From Chloroflexi bacterium UBA4733 (GTDB lineage Bacteria > Chloroflexota > UBA4733): DNA of 40,788 nt. The stretch lies in NCBI GenBank assembly GCA_002404055.1, contig DHIZ01000072.1:446-41233 (forward strand). The letters are read 5' to 3'. The notes beneath the pieces were generated by a model, which did no database searches, had not been told where the DNA came from, and saw only the letters and a program-made list of their open reading frames with translations. Below, one piece after another: positions 37,051-40,788 of the stretch. Numbering within the stretch: position 1 is the stretch's first letter; every line of letters begins with the position of its first letter. A program made the position numbers and the translations under genes.

Positions 37051-37323
37051 ATGCTGACGCGACCGCAGCAAGCGTCTGGTTTAATCGTCGAAGAGATGGG
37101 CGATGAGATAGTCGCCTTTGTTCCATCCAGCGGGCGTACCGTCGTCCTCAACGCGGTCGGTGGCGCCGTGCTGGAATTTTGCGACGGCAAGCGCTCCCCC
37201 GCGCAGATCGCCGCCGAAATCGTTGCAGTCTTGCCCGCCGATCTGACGCGAGTGACGGAGGACGTAAACGCCACCCTTGACGAGTATGCCGCCCTGGGCC
37301 TCGTGAACGACGCGACGACCTAA
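37051..37323 (+). CDS. PqqD-family peptide-binding (RRE) protein
   Basis: A 90-residue protein with the PqqD/RiPP-recognition winged-helix fold. ASGLIVEEMGDEIVAFVPSS, then TVVLNAVGGAVLEFCDGKRS and PAQIAAEIV, followed by EYAALGLV, match the family core (LNxxGxxIWxLxxG and the C-terminal helix). PqqD-like proteins bind leader peptides of ribosomally made, modified peptides, and they also occur as single genes in exopolysaccharide and surface-display loci. No radical SAM or other modifying enzyme is adjacent. The ATG at 37051 has a distant G-rich stretch at 37027-37033. Its 3' end overlaps the convergent GT4 gene by a few bases. It is the only gene besides the tiny peptide read on this strand within the glycan locus. 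Confidence 0.8.
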   Translation: MLTRPQQASGLIVEEMGDEIVAFVPSSGRTVVLNAVGGAVLEFCDGKRSPAQIAAEIVAVLPADLTRVTEDVNATLDEYAALGLVNDATT

Positions 37324-38444
37324 CACCGCAGCACGTGCTCGTATACGGCCCACGTCTCGTCGGCGCAACGATCCCAGGAGAATAGGGCGGCGCGCTGCCT
37401 GCCGCGGGCGATCAAGTCGTCGCGTCGCTGTCGATCTTCCAGCAGCCTTCGCAGCCCGGTCGTCAGCGCCATGACCGACGACTCCACCAGTTCCGCTGCC
37501 GACGTGGGACCATCCCCGCACACCTCTGGTAAGGGGCCGCTGCGCAGGGCCACAACCGGCGTGCCACAGGCCATCGCCTCCAGTGGCGGGAAGGCGAACC
37601 CCTCGTAGAGGGAGGGAAATGCCAGGACCTCGGCTGTGGTATACAGCGCGACAAGGTCGTGATCGTCGATTCGGCCCAGGCGGTGCGTGCGCTGCTGCAA
37701 GCCGTACTCGTGTACGGTCTGCCACACCTTGTCGGCTCCCCATCCGTCAGCGCCGGCCAGGACCAGGTGGACGTCGGGATGGCCGATCTGCCGGAATGCC
37801 TCCAGCAGCAACAGCAAATTCTTGCGTTCCTCAATCGTGCCCAGCGCCAGAACATAGGGTTGCGTGAGACCGTACTTCGCGGCCAGCAGGGGCCTGTTCG
37901 GCGCCGGCTGAAAGCGCCGATCGACGCCATTGTGTACGACATGCACGCGCCGAGGGTCGACCGGCAAGGTGCGCAGCAATTCGTCACGGATGAAGGCGGA
38001 GACGCAGATTACGGCGTCGGCAACAGGCAACGTCAACGCCGCCGCAGCGTAGTGCCGTCGGCTGCGTCGCTCGTGCGTCCAGGGGTAGCGCCAGAAGGCG
38101 AGATCGTGGACTGTCACAACCGTCGGGAAGAGGCGCACACCGGTACCAACATGGTCCACGACATGGAACAGTGCGGGACGGAGCCGCAATACTTCCAGCG
38201 GCAGCGTCCAGCGCTCCAGAAAGTGGTGGCACGGCGTGGCCGCTCGCCTCACGGCCACCCCCTGGGCAGCGAGCGGCTGCCACCAGTCGCCGGTCTCACG
38301 CCGTGCCAGTAAAGCCGTGACATCACCGGCGTGGCGGGCCGCCAGGCCGGCCAGCAGGCCCGTCACATAGCGGCTGATGCCTGCGCCGGTGTACGCGGGC
38401 ATGCGCGCATCGAGAACGACATGCCGCCGTACTTTAGCCGGCAC
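37320..38444 (-). CDS. GT4-family glycosyltransferase (mannosyltransferase-like)
   Basis: A 374-residue GT-B-fold glycosyltransferase. The N-terminus has VVLDARMPAYTGAGISRYVTGL. PTVVTVHDLAFWRYP and ADAVICVSAFIRDELL follow, typical of mannosyl- or rhamnosyltransferases. The donor domain has VHVVHNGVDRRF, ALGTIEERKNLLLLLEAF, and FPSLYEGFAFPPLEAMACGTPVV with the EX7E motif (EGFAFPPLE) intact. I chose GTG at 38444, which overlaps the upstream ligase gene by 11 bases; the open frame to 38651 lies inside that gene. The ribosome site is weak. Probably an inner chain-extension step in the surface glycan. Confidence 0.87.
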   Translation of the reverse strand: MPAKVRRHVVLDARMPAYTGAGISRYVTGLLAGLAARHAGDVTALLARRETGDWWQPLAAQGVAVRRAATPCHHFLERWTLPLEVLRLRPALFHVVDHVGTGVRLFPTVVTVHDLAFWRYPWTHERRSRRHYAAAALTLPVADAVICVSAFIRDELLRTLPVDPRRVHVVHNGVDRRFQPAPNRPLLAAKYGLTQPYVLALGTIEERKNLLLLLEAFRQIGHPDVHLVLAGADGWGADKVWQTVHEYGLQQRTHRLGRIDDHDLVALYTTAEVLAFPSLYEGFAFPPLEAMACGTPVVALRSGPLPEVCGDGPTSAAELVESSVMALTTGLRRLLEDRQRRDDLIARGRQRAALFSWDRCADETWAVYEHVLRC

Positions 38445-40059
38445 GTTGGTACCAGGGTCGCCGCACTTGCAAGGTGAGCACGCGGATGGCCGGCGCTGGG
38501 ATCGTCGGCCGCTCCAACTGCGCCACGGCTGGCGGGGACTGACCAATGCGAACGGCTGCAACCCCCATTCCCAGCAACCACCACATGAGCGCGATGTCCG
38601 ATTGGAAACTGAAGAAATAACGATCCAGCATCCCGGCGCTGAAGGCGGCAACCGCCGCCGCGACCAGCCCGAATGCGAGATCTCGACAAGGGGGATCGTG
38701 GAGGCGGGAAAGGGAGCGCAGGAGCCAGAAGAAAAAGACGGCTATGATGACCAGAAAGATGGCCAACCCGCCCAAACCGACTTCCTCGGCCATCAGCAAG
38801 TAAATGTTCGACACGCCGACGTACAGGTTGAGGTCCGGCGAGCCGCCAAAGCCGACACCGAAGGCAGGATAGGTGCTGATAAGGCGCAGCGCGTCGCCGG
38901 CCTCCCCAAGCCGCATGGCTGCCGCCTTGTCCTTCGCCTCCAGGCCGGAGATGAGTTGGCTCGTAAAACGGTGACTGACCGGCAACTGTACGAAGAGCGC
39001 CAGCAGGATGAGACCCACCACCAGTAGGCGGCGGTAGCGCCAGATGCCCATGAACAGAAAGGCGACAAAGAGACCAACCCAGGAACTGCGCGAGTAGGTG
39101 ATGAGCAAACATGGCAACATCGGCGCCAGGAGCACCACGCTCCAACGTCGAGGCAGGAATGGCCGTTCCGCCACGAGTTGGGCCAGCGCGAGAATGATGC
39201 TCAACATCAACAGGCCACCCAGCACATTCGGATCTACTGAGGTGGAGATGGCGCGCTCGGCCAGGTTAAAGTCAACGCGGTAGCGCAGTACGTCCGTTCC
39301 TGTTGGGTAATGCAGGACGCCGAGCAGGTTGAGGAGCCGGGTCGACGTGGACGGATGCAACAGATAGAGCACAATGCCGATCACTGCCGCTCCGGCCCCG
39401 CCCAGACAGAAGGCGGCGTACAGGTATTGCAAGCGCTGGCGCGTGTACACGACATCCACGATGAAAAAAAAGACCAGCGTGGCGAGCACGACTTTGACAA
39501 AATAGTGCAGCGTGTCCGACGTCAACGGCGTCCGTCCGGTCGCTGCCAGTAGCGCTACCAGGGCGATGCACAGCCAGGCCCAGACGAGCACATTCAGCGG
39601 CGTTGACCGGGCGGCGGCAAACTGCGGGTTGACGCGCCGCCCCAGCCAGCGAACGAGCAGAACGGCGCAGAGCAGATCGAGGAACGTCGGGGAGAGGCCG
39701 ATCTTGATAGGGAGCGTGGCGAACGGCAGCAGCGTCATGGTCGCCACCAGACCGAGCAGCGCGGCCTCATCGCTTATGGCGACCGCGCCGGCCACGGCGG
39801 CAGCAATGATGAGCGCCGATCCCAGAACGGCCGAGGTGCTACCGATCAAGATGCCGGCGCCGGCGGCGACCAGGCCGGCCAGCGGCGGCAGCCAGTGTGC
39901 CGGGCCGACGGCCAACGGGGGGCGATGCAGTGTGTGCAGAGTGCCTTTCTCTCGAACGTTGATCCAGTCTACCAGCGCGCCGGAGCCCTCAGCAGGCATC
40001 GCCAGGATTGACGAGGCAAAGAGTGGACAACGCCGCCCATGATTGACTACTCTTGTCAT
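38434..40059 (-). CDS. O-antigen ligase/polymerase-family membrane protein (Wzy/WaaL-like)
   Basis: A 541-residue protein with about 12 membrane helices. The family signature region is a long outer loop containing RVDFNLAERAISTSVDPNVLGG, then LLITYSRSSWVGLFVAF, and STYPAFGVGFGGSPDLNLYVGVSNIYLLMAEEVGLGG. This TYSR-SSW and GVG-x-N-(I/Y)-E-G-like order is typical of O-antigen ligases and exopolysaccharide polymerases. It would join or polymerise lipid-linked oligosaccharides outside the membrane. The ATG at 40059 gives a 20-residue polar extension; ATG at 39999 (MPAEGSGAL) is an alternative, and neither has a strong ribosome site. First gene of the minus-strand polysaccharide operon. Confidence 0.85.
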   Translation of the reverse strand: MTRVVNHGRRCPLFASSILAMPAEGSGALVDWINVREKGTLHTLHRPPLAVGPAHWLPPLAGLVAAGAGILIGSTSAVLGSALIIAAAVAGAVAISDEAALLGLVATMTLLPFATLPIKIGLSPTFLDLLCAVLLVRWLGRRVNPQFAAARSTPLNVLVWAWLCIALVALLAATGRTPLTSDTLHYFVKVVLATLVFFFIVDVVYTRQRLQYLYAAFCLGGAGAAVIGIVLYLLHPSTSTRLLNLLGVLHYPTGTDVLRYRVDFNLAERAISTSVDPNVLGGLLMLSIILALAQLVAERPFLPRRWSVVLLAPMLPCLLITYSRSSWVGLFVAFLFMGIWRYRRLLVVGLILLALFVQLPVSHRFTSQLISGLEAKDKAAAMRLGEAGDALRLISTYPAFGVGFGGSPDLNLYVGVSNIYLLMAEEVGLGGLAIFLVIIAVFFFWLLRSLSRLHDPPCRDLAFGLVAAAVAAFSAGMLDRYFFSFQSDIALMWWLLGMGVAAVRIGQSPPAVAQLERPTIPAPAIRVLTLQVRRPWYQRAG

Positions 40060-40130
40060 GTGGCCGCGCCTGCGGGGGCTAGCGCCCAGGCAGGCCGGCG
40101 GCCGAGAGAGTTTTGAGGAGGCAGTCTGTC

Positions 40131-40748
40131 ATGGCTTACGAAGTTCCCGCCTTGCCGTACGATTACGCCGCGCTGGAGCCGCACATCGACGAGCAGACGA
40201 TGCGCATCCATCACGACAAACATCACGCCGCGTACGTGACCAACCTGAACAACGCGCTGGCGAACTCGCCGGAGCTGGCGAAGCTTCCCGTCGAGCAGTT
40301 GATCCAGCAACTGGCCAAGGTGCCGGAGAACGTCCGCACCGCCGTTCGGAACAACGCAGGAGGTCACGCCAACCACAGCTTCTTCTGGCCCATTATGGGT
40401 CCCAGCGCTGGCGGCGCCCCCAGCGGTAAACTGGCCGAGGCCATCAACAGCACCTTCGGCGGCTTCGACCAGTTCAAGCAGCAACTGGCTGCCGCCGGCG
40501 CAGCGCGCTTCGGTAGTGGGTGGGCCTGGCTGTCGCTTGACTCCAGCGGTGGCCTGCGTATCGAGAGCACGCCCAACCAGGACAATCCCTTGATGGAGGG
40601 CCGCACGCCCATCCTTGGCGTGGACGTCTGGGAGCATGCTTACTACCTGAAGTACCAGAACCGCCGTCCCGACTATCTGGCAGCATGGTGGAGCACGGTT
40701 AACTGGCATGCGGTCGCCGCGAACTACGCCAAAGCGACGGGCAGTTAG
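40131..40748 (+). CDS. sodA: Manganese/iron superoxide dismutase
   Basis: A 205-residue Mn/Fe superoxide dismutase, full length. Metal ligands are His27 (MRIHHDKHH), His82 ([11 protein letters not shown]), Asp165 and His169 ([13 protein letters not shown]). Gly77 and Gly78 of AGGHANH and the GSGWAWL segment favour the manganese or cambialistic type. It removes superoxide in the cytoplasm. The ATG at 40131 has GAGGAGG at 40115-40121, nine bases upstream; an in-frame extension to 40113 would include the ribosome site and is rejected. It is divergent from the polysaccharide operon (71-bp gap). The last 40 bases of the window hold nothing recognisable. Confidence 0.96.
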   Translation: MAYEVPALPYDYAALEPHIDEQTMRIHHDKHHAAYVTNLNNALANSPELAKLPVEQLIQQLAKVPENVRTAVRNNAGGHANHSFFWPIMGPSAGGAPSGKLAEAINSTFGGFDQFKQQLAAAGAARFGSGWAWLSLDSSGGLRIESTPNQDNPLMEGRTPILGVDVWEHAYYLKYQNRRPDYLAAWWSTVNWHAVAANYAKATGS

Positions 40749-40788
40749 CAGCTCAGCCGAGGTAACAGGTGGCACGGCTGGAGCGGGT

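Overview
This is a GC-rich bacterial window with dense, overlapping genes and frequent GTG/TTG starts. It suggests a member of the Chloroflexota (Thermomicrobia/Sphaerobacter-like or a related lineage). The basis is the gene mix: a stressosome-type Rsb module, a hyf/hyc-like membrane complex, Uma2 and YegD-like Hsp70 genes, membrane glycosyltransferases with C-terminal beta domains, and palindromic intergenic repeats. The phylum is an inference; no rRNA is present.

Layout. (1) 1-5716, minus strand: a tightly coupled hyfB-hyfC-hyfE-hyfF-hyfG operon for a group 4 hydrogenase-type (or hydrogenase-related) membrane complex, cut by the left edge inside the large subunit. (2) 5821-9173, minus: a six-gene partner-switching module. 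In transcription order it is a histidine kinase carrying an RsbU-type N-terminal domain, a sensorless RsbR, RsbS, RsbT, a second RsbT-like kinase and an RsbX-like phosphatase. (3) 9258-11645: a divergent pair, a Gfo/Idh/MocA oxidoreductase and an enolase-superfamily sugar-acid dehydratase. (4) 11757-15178, plus: TatD nuclease, a polyprenyl diphosphate synthase and a membrane pseudokinase. (5) 15194-18467, minus: Uma2, an Hsp70 pseudogene (internal deletion plus frameshift), moaA and an orphan AbrB-type protein. (6) 18639-20635, plus: an MDR oxidoreductase and an Old Yellow Enzyme. (7) 20688-21713: a composite palindromic repeat, a PsiE-like membrane protein and a structured leader before gltB. 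(8) 21713-31004, plus: gltB and two paralogous membrane glycosyltransferases, ending in a large inverted repeat. (9) 31222-33353, minus: two adjacent homologues of the archaeal purine enzyme PurP. (10) tRNA-Leu(GAG). (11) 33487-40059: a surface-polysaccharide locus (two GT2, two GT4, an O-antigen ligase/polymerase), with a tiny signal-like peptide and a PqqD-family protein embedded on the opposite strand. (12) 40131-40748: superoxide dismutase.

How parts may work together. In the Rsb module, RsbT released from an RsbR/RsbS scaffold would be expected to bind the RsbU-like domain. Here that domain is fused to a histidine kinase rather than to a PP2C phosphatase, which suggests a stressosome with a two-component output. 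The hyf operon follows 104 bp downstream on the same strand. The glycosyltransferases, ligase and polyprenyl synthase are consistent with lipid-linked glycan assembly. The PurP pair, the Rsb-kinase fusion and the peptide/PqqD pair are the most unusual items.
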